Below are positions 43,331 through 54,000 of a DNA stretch of 64,000 nt, piece after piece (the stretch's first letter is position 1; each line of letters begins with the position of its first letter). The DNA is from Treponema sp. GTDB lineage: Bacteria > Spirochaetota > Spirochaetia > Treponematales > Treponemataceae. The notes under the pieces were generated by a model. That model saw nothing but the letters and a program-made list of their open reading frames with translations, was not told where the DNA came from and made no database searches. A program made the translations under genes and the position numbers. The DNA lies in contig JAFPUF010000073.1 in the NCBI GenBank assembly GCA_017395545.1, positions 1-64,000 on the forward strand. Reading direction: 5' to 3'.

Positions 43331-43359
43331 AATATAATTCATAAGAGGCAAAAAGTCAA
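43331..43359 (-). promoter_or_regulatory. Promoter of the predicted small RNA
   Basis: TTGACT (43359-43354) and TATATT (43336-43331) are separated by 17 nt on the minus strand, directly before the structured region. Confidence 0.65.
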
Positions 43360-43512
43360 TTATTTTTAAAGAAAAATCTCCATTTTCTCCAATTTCTAAC
43401 AGAAAGTTATTAAACCTGATATTTTCTGTCTGCCTTGCACGAAGTTATTTTTTGCTTTTTTTCTGTTTTTTCATTATTTTTAACTGTATATTTTTTTTCT
43501 CAGGAGAAAGTT

Positions 43513-44868
43513 ATGGCAAAATCTAAATCTAAATCAGTTGTTTATAAATGTACGGAATGCGGGTACACTCAGCCTCGCTGGCTGGGGCGGTGCCCTCAGT
43601 GCGGGGAATGGAACACGCTTGAGGAGGCGATTCTTGACCCGAACTCAAATGCGGCGGCTTTCGGAAATGCTGCCACAGAAAAAATAAAGCCGGTTCCGCT
43701 CGCTCAGGTTTCGGCACAGGAAAACGCCCGGATTACTACCGGAATCGCTGAATTTGACCGTGTTTTGGGCGGCGGAGCGATGAAAAGAAGCGCAATCCTG
43801 ATTGGCGGAGAGCCGGGTATCGGAAAATCGACGCTTATGATTCAGGCATGCAGTGCGATTCACAAAAATTCTGGCGGAAGAATATTGTATGTCTCAGGTG
43901 AAGAAAGTGCAGGTCAAATCAAGGGGCGGGCTGACCGGCTCGGACTCGACACTTCAGGAATCGAAATTCTTTGCACGATGAGGCTTGAGGACATAAAAGA
44001 TGCCCTTGTCGCTCTCAATCCGCTTTTTGTGATTATCGATTCAATTCAGACGGTGTACTCGGTTGAGGCGGGAATTGTCCCCGGAACGGTGAACCAGCTT
44101 AAATATTGTGCGAATGAACTCATTGGGTGGGTAAAAGAACGCGACTCGGTTTTAGTTATGAGTGCACATGTCACAAAAGAAGGAACGATTGCGGGTCCAA
44201 AGAGCCTTGAGCACATGGTCGATACGGTGGTTTCGTTTGAGCGGAATGATGATGAAGTTCGCTTTTTGAGGGCAATTAAAAACCGTTTCGGAAGCGTGGA
44301 CGAGCTTGGAATCTTTGCGATGAGTGAAAAAGGGCTCGAAGGCGTGGGCGACCCGAGCACAATGTTCATCACAAAGCGGGAGGGAGCGGTTCCTTCGGGA
44401 ATTGCGAATTCATGCGTTTTTGAGGGAAGCAGGGCTTTTCTTGTGGAGATTCAGGCACTCACGGTTCCGGCAAAGGCCAGCATAAGCCGTGTCTATTCAG
44501 AAAAGATTGACTCGAACAGGGTCGCCCGAGTTGCGGCAGTGCTTGAAAAAAAGACACACCTCAAATTTTCGGATCAGGATTTGTATGTGAATGTCGCTGG
44601 GGGTGTAAAGCTCACAGAAAGTGCGATTGATGCTGCCCTTGCGGCGGCCTTGTATTCGGCAAGAACGGACATTCCGCTTTCGGAAGGAAACGTAATTTTG
44701 GGAGAAATGAGCCTTGCGGGTGAAATCCGTCCGGTTCCGAGACTAAAGCAGCGGATCAAAACGGCGAGGGACCTGGGCTTCAACAAAATTGCGGCTCCCG
44801 AAAAAGAAGATGGTGCCGAAAAAATCTCGTCAGTTCCCGACATGCTGAAATTTTTGTTCGGAAAATAA
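43513..44868 (+). CDS. radA: DNA repair protein RadA
   Basis: This 451-residue protein is a RecA-like helicase that drives branch migration in recombination repair. Order: a four-Cys zinc finger (CTECGY...CPQCGEW), Walker A GGEPGIGKST, the RadA hallmark KNRFGSVDELGIF, and a C-terminal Lon-like domain (LSEGNVILGEMSLAGEIRPV). I start at ATG 43513 after AGGAGA. An open frame upstream encodes unlikely hydrophobic residues. Length matches E. coli RadA (about 460). Confidence 0.95.
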   Translation: MAKSKSKSVVYKCTECGYTQPRWLGRCPQCGEWNTLEEAILDPNSNAAAFGNAATEKIKPVPLAQVSAQENARITTGIAEFDRVLGGGAMKRSAILIGGEPGIGKSTLMIQACSAIHKNSGGRILYVSGEESAGQIKGRADRLGLDTSGIEILCTMRLEDIKDALVALNPLFVIIDSIQTVYSVEAGIVPGTVNQLKYCANELIGWVKERDSVLVMSAHVTKEGTIAGPKSLEHMVDTVVSFERNDDEVRFLRAIKNRFGSVDELGIFAMSEKGLEGVGDPSTMFITKREGAVPSGIANSCVFEGSRAFLVEIQALTVPAKASISRVYSEKIDSNRVARVAAVLEKKTHLKFSDQDLYVNVAGGVKLTESAIDAALAAALYSARTDIPLSEGNVILGEMSLAGEIRPVPRLKQRIKTARDLGFNKIAAPEKEDGAEKISSVPDMLKFLFGK

Positions 44869-44901
44869 GCCTTTTTCAAGCACAAAATTCTGCAAAAACG
44901 C

Positions 44902-44907
44902 TATAAT
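44902..44907 (+). promoter_or_regulatory. -10 element of the thioesterase gene (predicted leaderless)
   Basis: Perfect TATAAT, 6 nt before ATG, with no ribosome site in between. Confidence 0.6.
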
Positions 44908-44913
44908 TTCAGT

Positions 44914-45645
44914 ATGGAAAACGAATTGATTTTTACTCAGGAAAGGAATATTTCTTCCGCATTTATCGACAGCTCCCTCAAAATGGGAATCGCACAGTCA
45001 GTTCTTATGGTTCAGGATAATCTCACGGAATGCTTCAGCCGGCTGGGTTGTGACGGAGTGGTTTACAGGGAAAAATACAAGGCCTTCTGGGTTTTTACCA
45101 AGTCAAAGCTTCATTTTGAAAAAAGACCTGTCTGGAGAGAAAAAATTGATGCCACAACCTTCCCCATCGACAATGCAGGCTTTAAAGCTCACATAAATAC
45201 GATTTTGCGTGACAAAAACGGCGAAACTTTAATCACCGCAAATCAGGAAGCCTGCGTGCTGGATTTGGAAAAACACCGCCCTGTAAAGCTGACCGGACTC
45301 AACTACCCCAAAGAAAATTTCCCGGAGCCAGTATTTACCCAGCCTTTTGAAAAATTCGATTCAGATTTTACCGAAGAAGATTTCAAATACGAGCAGGTAA
45401 TCCGCTCCCAGCACATAGACATGTCTCACCACATGAACAACATTGAGTACATCAAGCTGGCTCTAAATGTCTTTTCCGACGATTTTCTGCTGACCCACGA
45501 AGTGAAAAATCTGGAAGTCCACTACACCGGCGAAAGTAAGGAAGGCCAAACTCTGAAGATTTACTCAAAAACGAGCGGAAACACGACCGTGGTTGTAATC
45601 AAGGAAAGCGAGCGCAGCGTTTTTGAGATGAAAATTGAATTTTAA
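44914..45645 (+). CDS. Acyl-ACP thioesterase family protein
   Basis: This 243-residue cytoplasmic enzyme is a double hot-dog protein that should release fatty acids from acyl-carrier protein. The second half has the conserved IDMSHHMNNIEYIKLAL block, equivalent to the D-x-N-x-H-(V/M)NN-x-xY active-site helix of the plant FatA/bacterial family. The first half has the partner fold (SSLKMGIAQSVLMVQDNLTE). Its role may be to adjust lipid chains or supply free fatty acids; this is inferred. It lies 45 nt after radA but has its own perfect -10 6 nt before ATG, suggesting a leaderless transcript. Confidence 0.83.
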   Translation: MENELIFTQERNISSAFIDSSLKMGIAQSVLMVQDNLTECFSRLGCDGVVYREKYKAFWVFTKSKLHFEKRPVWREKIDATTFPIDNAGFKAHINTILRDKNGETLITANQEACVLDLEKHRPVKLTGLNYPKENFPEPVFTQPFEKFDSDFTEEDFKYEQVIRSQHIDMSHHMNNIEYIKLALNVFSDDFLLTHEVKNLEVHYTGESKEGQTLKIYSKTSGNTTVVVIKESERSVFEMKIEF

Positions 45646-45651
45646 GGATTT

Positions 45652-45828
45652 TTTGGGCTAGTCAGGCGAGTCTCGGCGAAATCTGTGATTTCGACGCGGG
45701 CTAGGGATTGTAGGGGCGGCGAAGCCGTTGCGGAATGACGGAGCGAAGTGACGGAATGTAGCAATGAAGTGCGGTTAGCACGGAACCCCGGAAAGCCCGA
45801 CCCGCCAGCGGCGGGGAGCCCCCGGGTT
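45652..45828. repeat. GC-rich palindromic repeat, copy H (long)
   Basis: The whole 183-nt gap between thioesterase and mnmE is repeat-like. It has CGAAATCTGTGATTTCG (hairpin), GGGGCGGCGAAGCCG, GAATGACGGAGCGAAGTGACG, GCAATGAAGTGCGG and the strong stem GACCCGCCAGCGGCGGGG. Its TGAAGTGCGG and GACCCGC blocks recur in copies A and G. It lies at the 3' ends of both flanking genes. Confidence 0.6.
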
Positions 45829-47223
45829 TTATTTTCCTACGCAGAAATGACTGAAAATTGAGCCGAGAACATCGTCCGGAGTGACATCCCCGGTAACTTC
45901 ACCCAGCGCATCGAGGCTGTCTTCCAGATCCTGGACGACGGCATCCAGAGCGTAATCTTTTGTCAAGGAAAGTGCATGGAGCACGCTCTCGAGTGCTTTT
46001 TCCACGGAAATTTTCTGCCGTTCAGAGCCAAGTCCGCATCTCGTGCGGTCAGTGTCCTTAGAAACAGAAAGCGCATTTTTTACGGCTTCAGAAAGTTCTC
46101 CAAGTCCCTCTCCTTTTTTTGCAGAAATCTTAACCTGAACGATATTTTTATCAGAAAAAGCATTTTCGGGATTTTTTGCCGGCGAGTCTCCGGTATTTTC
46201 TTTATCGCACTTATTCCAGACGAGAATCAGAGGGACAGTCTGCTCACGGATAAATTTTTCGTCTTCCTCTGAAAGTCCCTGTGAAGAATCCACAAGATAC
46301 AGAATCAGGTCGGCATCCCCGCTCAAGTCTTTTGTGCGCTCAACACCAACGGCTTCGATTACATCGCTGGTCTCACGAAGTCCCGCAGTATCAAAAAGAC
46401 GGGCTGGAATTCCTGAAAAATCAATCCAGCTTTCGATGAAATCTCTCGTCGTGCCTTCGATATCGCTGACGATTGCACGGTCTTCTTTTAGAAGTGCATT
46501 AAAGAGCGATGATTTTCCGGCGTTTGTTTTTCCGCAAAGCACTACCCTCGCCCCGTCCTGATAGATTTTTTCGCTTTTCCATGAATCGGCTAGTTCAGCC
46601 AGAGTTTTTGCGGCATTTTCAAGTTCTGATGAATCAAAAGAATCGGCGATTGTCTCCTCATCTTCAGGATACTCAATCTCAACCTCAATGGCAGCCAGGG
46701 TGTCTACGATTTGCTTTTTAACGGAATCTATCGTCTCAAAAAGATTTCCTGCCAGTCGTCCTGCAGCCCTGCTCTGGCTTTCATCGGTCTTTGAGTCGAT
46801 AATCTCACGGACTGCCTCGGCTTTCGTCAAATCAGCCTTTCCGTTGATATATGCACGGAAAGTAAATTCGCCTTTTTCAGCGGACCGGAAACCATGTTTC
46901 AAAAGAAGATTGTAAACCGCCTGAACGACATGCACTCCTCCGTGGCATGAGATTTCCACCATATCTTCGCCGGTAAAAGAACAGGGAGCACGGAATACAG
47001 AAACCAGAACCTCGTCAATTTTTGAGTCCTTTGACTCCTGAATCCAGCCGTACACGATTGTGTTTCCGGCAGCCTCAAGCAGGGCTTTCGGGCGCGAGAA
47101 AATTTTTGAAAGAAGTTCGATGCAGTTTTTTCCTGAGCAGCGGACAATTCCAAGCGCTGCGGGAGCCAAGGCTGTAGCAATTGCCGCAACAGGTTCTTCA
47201 GGGGTATATTTCAGATTCGTCAT
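45829..47223 (-). CDS. mnmE: tRNA modification GTPase MnmE
   Basis: This 464-residue GTPase works with MnmG to modify the wobble uridine of several tRNAs. The N-terminal folate-binding domain (IATALAPAALGIVRCSG, SCHGGVHVVQAV) is followed by a helical domain holding the G domain (G1 GKTNAGKSS, G3 DTAGLRET, G4 NKCD). The C-terminal motif is FCVGK, where the usual form is C(I/L)GK, with the functional Cys kept. Length is normal. The ribosome site is weak (GGAT). No mnmG is in the window. Confidence 0.95.
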   Translation of the reverse strand: MTNLKYTPEEPVAAIATALAPAALGIVRCSGKNCIELLSKIFSRPKALLEAAGNTIVYGWIQESKDSKIDEVLVSVFRAPCSFTGEDMVEISCHGGVHVVQAVYNLLLKHGFRSAEKGEFTFRAYINGKADLTKAEAVREIIDSKTDESQSRAAGRLAGNLFETIDSVKKQIVDTLAAIEVEIEYPEDEETIADSFDSSELENAAKTLAELADSWKSEKIYQDGARVVLCGKTNAGKSSLFNALLKEDRAIVSDIEGTTRDFIESWIDFSGIPARLFDTAGLRETSDVIEAVGVERTKDLSGDADLILYLVDSSQGLSEEDEKFIREQTVPLILVWNKCDKENTGDSPAKNPENAFSDKNIVQVKISAKKGEGLGELSEAVKNALSVSKDTDRTRCGLGSERQKISVEKALESVLHALSLTKDYALDAVVQDLEDSLDALGEVTGDVTPDDVLGSIFSHFCVGK

Positions 47224-47360
47224 ATTCTTATCCAGATTTTCACAAAGACTACCACAATTCCGAAAAAAAAGGAATGAGCACCATTTTCCCCAAAAGGCCG
47301 CCCGCAGGCCGCCGTATCCCGTTAATTTCTGTTCAACTTTAAATTTTTTTAGTTTTCTAT

Positions 47361-47366
47361 TATAAT
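47361..47366 (+). promoter_or_regulatory. -10 element of the HAD gene (predicted leaderless)
   Basis: Perfect TATAAT, 6 nt before ATG 47373, no ribosome site. Confidence 0.6.
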
Positions 47367-47372
47367 CTTACT

Positions 47373-48041
47373 ATGCTTGATGAAATTAAGGCCGTCGCTT
47401 TTGACATTGACGGCACACTTTATCCTCAATGGTCTCTTTATGTGCGTCTTCTGCCTTATATCATCAAAAACCTCAAATTCTACCGTCACTACAGCAAAGT
47501 CCGGAAAATCATGCACAGAACGGCCCCTCTTCCTGATTTCTACGAATATCAGGCACGGCTTTACGCAGGAATGACAGGTCTTTCTGTCGAAGAATCAAAA
47601 TCCCTGATAAAAAAAACCGCCTATGACGGTCTCAAACCTTATTTCAAAAAAATCCGCCCGTTCAAGGACGTTCCCGAAACTTTCCAGAAGCTTCACGAAA
47701 AAGGCTACAAAATCGCGCTTCTTTCAGACTTTCCTCCAGACCAGAAAGGCGACATCTGGGGAATAATTCCTTACTGCGATTTAATTCTTGGTTCTGAAGA
47801 AGTCGGTGCTCTCAAGCCGTCAAAATATCCGTTCGGAATAATGGCCACAGCCCTTAACCTTGAGCCTTCTCAAATTCTTTATGTCGGAAACAGCATTCAT
47901 TTTGATGTCAGGGGCGCTAACAATGCCGGAATGAAAAGCGCCGTAATCGCCTCGAAGTTCAAAAGGTTTTTCAGCAAAAAAGTAAAAGAAGCAGATATTT
48001 CATTCTCAACCTATCGTCAATTCCTCAATATTATGCTATAA
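47373..48041 (+). CDS. HAD-superfamily hydrolase
   Basis: This 222-residue cytoplasmic phosphatase-like protein has all four HAD motifs: the nucleophile Asp in AFDIDGTLYP, Ser/Thr in ALLSDFPP, the Lys in GALKPSKYPFG, and the acidic pair region ILYVGNSIHFDVRGANNAG. A helical cap lies between motifs I and II. It resembles pyrophosphatase/phosphoglycolate-phosphatase-type members, but the substrate cannot be read from sequence. A perfect -10 sits 6 nt upstream and there is no Shine-Dalgarno sequence. An extended -10 (TGCTATAAT, ending 48042) overlapping its stop probably drives the next gene. Confidence 0.85.
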   Translation: MLDEIKAVAFDIDGTLYPQWSLYVRLLPYIIKNLKFYRHYSKVRKIMHRTAPLPDFYEYQARLYAGMTGLSVEESKSLIKKTAYDGLKPYFKKIRPFKDVPETFQKLHEKGYKIALLSDFPPDQKGDIWGIIPYCDLILGSEEVGALKPSKYPFGIMATALNLEPSQILYVGNSIHFDVRGANNAGMKSAVIASKFKRFFSKKVKEADISFSTYRQFLNIML

Positions 48042-48042
48042 T
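48034..48042 (+). promoter_or_regulatory. Extended -10 promoter of the giant coiled-coil gene
   Basis: TGCTATAAT ends at 48042, overlapping the HAD gene stop, about 43 nt before the GTG start. Confidence 0.5.
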
Positions 48043-48084
48043 AATACGACTTTTTGTCTAATTTTAAAAGTCGGGTGGGGAAAA

Positions 48085-51000
48085 GTGCTTACATTTATAA
48101 CAATCTTAGTGTCAGTTTTGGCATCAGGCGCAGTTGTCGCCGTATCACGAACTTTCGATAAGAACAACAACACAATGGACAAGGTTCGCAGGGCCGCAGA
48201 AAGCGGAAGACGCGAACTCGACACTTATTTTGCCGATAAAATCAAAAACTTAAACTCGCTGTCGGCAGGAATGGAGACACAGCAGGCTCAGGCTCAGGCC
48301 GCAGTAAACCGGCTCGAAAAGCAGATCTCCGATTTCAACGAAGCGAGCTCTAATTTCGACGCTCAGTTTGCGGCAGTCGAAAATATCGGCCAGAAAATCG
48401 ACGCTTACGGCAACGTTTTAAAAGAACTTTTCGATATGACCGAGAACGTCGAAGAAAACCTCCAGAGAATCAAAAAAGAATCATCCCTCATCGATAAACT
48501 CACCTCAAAAATCATCGCACAAGAAAAGACCGTCGAACGAATCGACTCCCAGATTCCGAAAATCAGCGAAAATTTTGAAAAAGTTAACAACGAAAGCCTG
48601 CGTCTCATCGGAACCAAACTTCTCGATGAATACAAAGAAAAGGCTGCGAACCTCGATTCCAGCGTTGAACAGAGCAGGAAACAGGCAGAAGCGCTTCTCA
48701 ACGACATTGATTCATCAATAAAATCGGCTTACCAGAAGGCTGCAGGACGGGCACAGAGTCTCGAAGATGCGGCATTCAACGAACTCAAGCAGACGAGCGA
48801 AGCCCGAAAACAGAGCGTTCTTTCAGAAATGGACAACCAGACAAAAAGCCTCGCAAAGCAGATAAACGAACAGATTTCCGCCTCACAAAAAGAAAGCATC
48901 GGCATGATCTCAGAATTCCAGGATTCGGTCACCAGAAAGATTTCAACAATTACAGAAAACACAGAAAACGAAATCAGCAGCTTTGAGCAGGCCGCAAACC
49001 AGAAAATCGCCTCTGTTGCAGAAAATACAAAGAATGCAATCACTCTCTTCGAGCAGGATGCCAATCAAAAAATCGCTTCGATTACGGCAAACACTCAGGA
49101 TCAGATTTCAAAATTTGAGGCAGATACAAACCAGAAGGTCACAGGTATCTCATCGGGCGTTGATACAGAAATCGCAAATCTTGATGCAGACGTAAAGGAA
49201 AAGGCAAAGCTTCTTAAAGAACAGTTCACTCAGGGAAACGCCGAAATCCGGCAGCTTCTGAACGACTCACTGAGCGCAGCAAAAGCTACGGCGAAGGAAC
49301 TTCAGGCAGAAGTCAACGGAAACGGAAAGACCCTCGAAACACTCCGCGAAACCCTCGTCAAACAAATTCAGTCACTTCAGGAAAAATACGGAAAACTCTT
49401 CCAGAAAGCGATTGCGAACGCCGACGAAAAGGAAGCGGCAGCCTACGCAAAATGGCAGGAAATTTCGGACGCTCACCTCGAAGAATTCAAAACGAAAGTT
49501 ACCGAGAAAATCAACGGAATGCAGGGCGATGTGGTCTCACGCGTCACGAATTTCACTACAGATATTACCGAAAAACAGAACGAAATCGAAACGAAAGTCT
49601 CTACGCTTGTTGACGGAGTTGAGACAAGGTTCACTACCCTTTCCGGCGGAATCGAAGGCAAATTCAACGAGCTTCAGTCTGGCGTCATTTCAAAATTCAA
49701 CGGTCTTACGGAAGGCGTTGAAACGAAAATCAATGACCTTCAGCGTGATGTCGTTACAAAAATCACAAGCCTTCAGAACGAGGTCGATACAAAAGTTACG
49801 GAACTTCACGACAATGTCGAAAACAGCGTAACTGAGATTACCCGCGAAGTAAACGGAAAAATCAACGGTCTTGCCGGTGAAGTCGATGTCAAAGTCGAAA
49901 ACTTCACGAACGGAATCTATGCACGGCAGCAGGAAGTCGAAGAAAAAGTCTCCGGAATGGCAGAGAGCGTTGAGAACAGGGTCGCAGGCCTTTCAGAAGG
50001 AATCGAAAGCAAATTCAACGAGCTTCAGGGCGGAGTTCTTACAAAATTCAATGATCTGTCGCAGGGCGTCGAAGTTCAGGTCAACGATCTTCAGACAGAA
50101 GTCACGCAAAAAATCGAAACCATCGAGCAGAGCGTCCAGGGAAAAATCGAAGAACTGTCCGGCACAGTCGACGGAAAAGTCAATTCTCTTGTCAAAACAG
50201 TTGAAGACAAAGTTAACGGTCTTGATTATGACTTTGACGGAAAAGTCGGTGAAATCGTCAACAGAATCAATGAAAAAGTCGATTCGATGCAGGAAATCGT
50301 CGATACAAAAGTTGACGGAATGGAAAACCGGGTCAACGAAAAAGTCTTCACGCTTGAAAATGACGTTGATTCAAAAATCAAAGAACTCGAACAGAAAGTT
50401 TCTGACAAAGTCGCCGATATGGATGACATCGTTGAATACAAAGTCTCCGGCATTGACGAGACCGTCAGCCAGAAAGTCAGCGGTCTTGAAAACGGTGTAA
50501 ACGAAAAAGTTCAGGCTCTTCAGAATCTCGTCGAAGAAAAAGTTTCCGGTCTTGAAGGCTCAGTTTCAGAAAAAGTCACTGGTTTACAGAGCACCGTTGA
50601 AAGCACGGTAGCCACACTTGAAAGCTCCGTCTCCGGAAAAGTCAATTCTCTTGCAGCTGTAGTAAACGAAAAAGTCGGAAGCCTTGAAAGCGGAGTTGAT
50701 GAAAAAGTCACAGCGCTTGAATCTTCCGTAAACGAAAAGGTCACGGGTCTTGAAAGTGCCGTTAACGAACGGGTCGCAGGCCTTGAAAACGGAGTTTCTG
50801 AAAAAGTTCAGAGACTTCAGACAGATGTTGAAACTACGGTCAGTTCACTGGAAACTTCCGTCACCGGAAAAGTCGGAGACTTGCAGAATCTTGTAAATGC
50901 AAAAGTCGCCGATTTGAACGGCTCAGTCATGGGTCAGGTCGACCAGCTTCAGAATGCAGTCGCAGAAAAAGTTCAGAATCTGCATGATTCAGTTGAAAAT

Positions 51001-54000
51001 TCAGTCGGAACCCTTGAAGACAGCGTCACAGAAAAAGTCCAAAATCTTCAGAATAACGTCGAAACTACGGTCGGAGCGCTTGAAAACGGCGTAAATCTCC
51101 GCGTAACGAACCTCCAGAATGACGTAGAAAGCCGTGTAAGCGGACTTGAAAGCGGTGTCAACCAGAAGGTCGATGAGCTTCAGAATCTTGTTGATTCTCA
51201 GGTTTCAGGACTCGACAAAAACGTCAAGGAAAAACTCGAGCTTCTTCAGAATCTTGTCAACGGAAAATCAACCGGCCTCGAAGACGAAGTTCTTGCGAAA
51301 CTTACAAATTTACAGAATCAGGTTGCGGCAACAGTATCCGGCCTTGAAGGACAGGTCAACGACAAAGTTTACGGTCTCCAGGGCTTCGTAAACGAACGTG
51401 TCACAGGTCTTGAAGGCGAAGTAAAATCAAAAGTTGATGAGCTCCAGGGAATCGTCGAGCAGAAAGTCGGCGGATTGCAGAATATCGTCGAATCAAAAGT
51501 CACTGTCATCGTTGACGGTGTTGCCCGAAAAGTTGCGGATCTTGACGAGCAGGTCAATTCAGACGTCTCTAAGATTGATGAAGGCGTAAAAGACAAAATG
51601 CAGCAGCTTTTGTCGGCAGTTGACGGAAAAGTCTCAGAAATCCGGCAGGATGTCGTCGAACAGGTCATCTCGCTTCAGAATGAGGTAAACACAAAAGTCA
51701 CCTCAATGCAGGACGGCGTAAAACAGATGGTTTCAGACCTTGAAGAACAGGTAGAAGGAAGGGTCACTACCCTGCAGGAAAATGTCTCTGATAAGGTCGG
51801 TACCCTGCAGAATAATGTAATTCAGCTTCAGGAAAATGTCGCTGACAGGGTAACAAACCTTCAGAATGAAGTCATCGGTAAGGTCGAAAACCTCGAGTCT
51901 GAAGTCGAATCAAGAATCTCAACACTCGAAACAAGCGTTGAAAGCCGCGTAAACAATGCTAACGAAAAGGTTGACGAAGCTCTGAGCGAAGTCAAACAGA
52001 ACCTTGCGGCATCAACTGAAGGTGCAAGCGAAGCAGCGGCAAACATCACGAACACGGTAACGGCTGCAACAGAACAGCTTAATTCTTTCAAACTTCAGTC
52101 TGACCAGCAGATCAAGGCAATCAACCAGATGCTCAAGGATGTTCTTGAAAACATTGCGGCTACTTACGACACAAAAAAATCTGAGCTTTTCAATCTCGTT
52201 GACAGACAGCTTGAAACTTACCAGAAAGACATGAACTACCGCTTTGAAAAGCTTGAGCAGACAAGCGCAGATGTCGATGCCCTCGAAGAGCAGCTTAAAC
52301 TGGCACTCACCAAAACACAGCAGAATGTTCTCGCAGAATTCACGAAATTCACCGAAGAGCAGGCAGTCCGCCACAATCAGTTCCAGGACGCAATTCAGAA
52401 AGACTCTGAAGTTACGGGTGCACGCCTTTCAGAACTTGAAGAGTCGCTCAGGGTTCTTCAGGAGTCTGCAAGCACGAACGTAAGCCAGGCTCTCGATGCA
52501 TTCGAGAAAAAATACGGGGAAGATTTAAGAAAACGAAGCGAGCAGATTGACGCAAACATCGACTCATGGCGTGAGAATTTCGATTCAAAAATGAACATTC
52601 TCCAGTCTGACGAAGAAGAAGCACGACGCCAGCTCGAAGTCAAATACGCTGAGGATTTGAGAAACCACGTCGCAGGCCTTAACGAAAAGACCCGCGAAAC
52701 CCTCGAACGCTACGGAAGCCTCATCAAAAAGACAAACGATGACCTTCAGAGCCAGATTATCGAAGTCGAGCAGAAAATGCATGATTTCCGTGAGAAAAAC
52801 AGAGCAGATCTTGATGCAGCAACAACCAATTCTGACTCTTACATCAAGGGAACGCTCAAAACTTACGGAGAGCGCCTTAACGAACTTCTCAACAAATCAA
52901 TAGACTCAAGCGCCGAAAAAATCAGCAGCCTCGAGCTCGATCTTCTCAATAAAAACGAAGCCAACAAAGCGAACATCGATGCAATGGTCAGCGAATTCCG
53001 GGCATGGAGCCAGCAGCTCAACACACAGTTCGAACAGACAAAAGGCAATTTTGACCTCAAAATCGAGAATATCAGCAAAGCTGCAGAAGAAACGCTTGCC
53101 GGCCTGAAAAACAAATTCAACGCAGACTTTGAAGAATTCAAACGAAGCGCAAATTCTGACCAGGAAGCGATTTCCGGTGACATTTCAAATCTCCGTGATC
53201 TTGTAAAATCTTCGGTTGAGAATTTCAGGAACGAATCTGCCAAAATTATCGAAGAACAAAAGAATTCTTACGACAGGATTCTCCTTGAAACCCAGTCAAA
53301 AATCGACTCTCAGAATTCTGACTCAGAAAACGCAATCCTCGAAATCAAAAATCAGATTGCTCAGATGCGTGAACAGCTTGCAGACCGCCAGGCAGACATC
53401 ATCACCCAGATGAACAACAACACTGACGCACTTCAGAGCCGTTTCAGCGAGATTGACGGCCAGGTAAAAACCTTCGAAGCGCGAATGACGATTTACCAGA
53501 AAGCCGATGAACTTCAGGCGAGCCTTGAGAAGCAGGTTGAAGGAATCAAAAATGAACTCGGTCGTATCGAAACTTACAAGTCAGTCGTAAATGAACTCGA
53601 AGCCCAGTTTACAAACATCCAGAAAATCAACGGCGAAATAGACAAAAAACTCGCTCAGTTCAGCGCAGAAAAAGGCCGGGTAGATGCGATTGCGAGCGAT
53701 TTCAATCAGCTTGTCAAACTCAGCGATAACATGGATGCCAAAATCAGCGAGCTGCAGACAACAAACTCCGATTTGCAGTCACTCCAGCTCACGGTTCGCG
53801 GATTCCACGAGTCACTCGACAAAATCTCCGGCCGCTGTGATACCCTCGACAAAAAACAGAAAATTCTCGAACAGATGTCGGGCGAAGTCGACAAAACTTT
53901 CGACAACCTCAAGGACGTTGAAGGCAGGCTCGACAAAATTCAGAGTCAGGCAGAGAATCTTCCTGAAACGATTTCAAATATTCAGTCAAGAATCGATGAA

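Noticed and set aside
47290-47325. Possible further palindromic repeat upstream of the HAD gene
   Set aside because: Only a short GGCCGCC...GGCGGCC-like palindrome is present, without the blocks shared by the family.
49498-51969. Regular 33-nt periodicity that could suggest a CRISPR or satellite array
   Set aside because: It is in frame within one long gene, the units are conserved in protein pattern and not in DNA, and there are no identical repeats with unique spacers.
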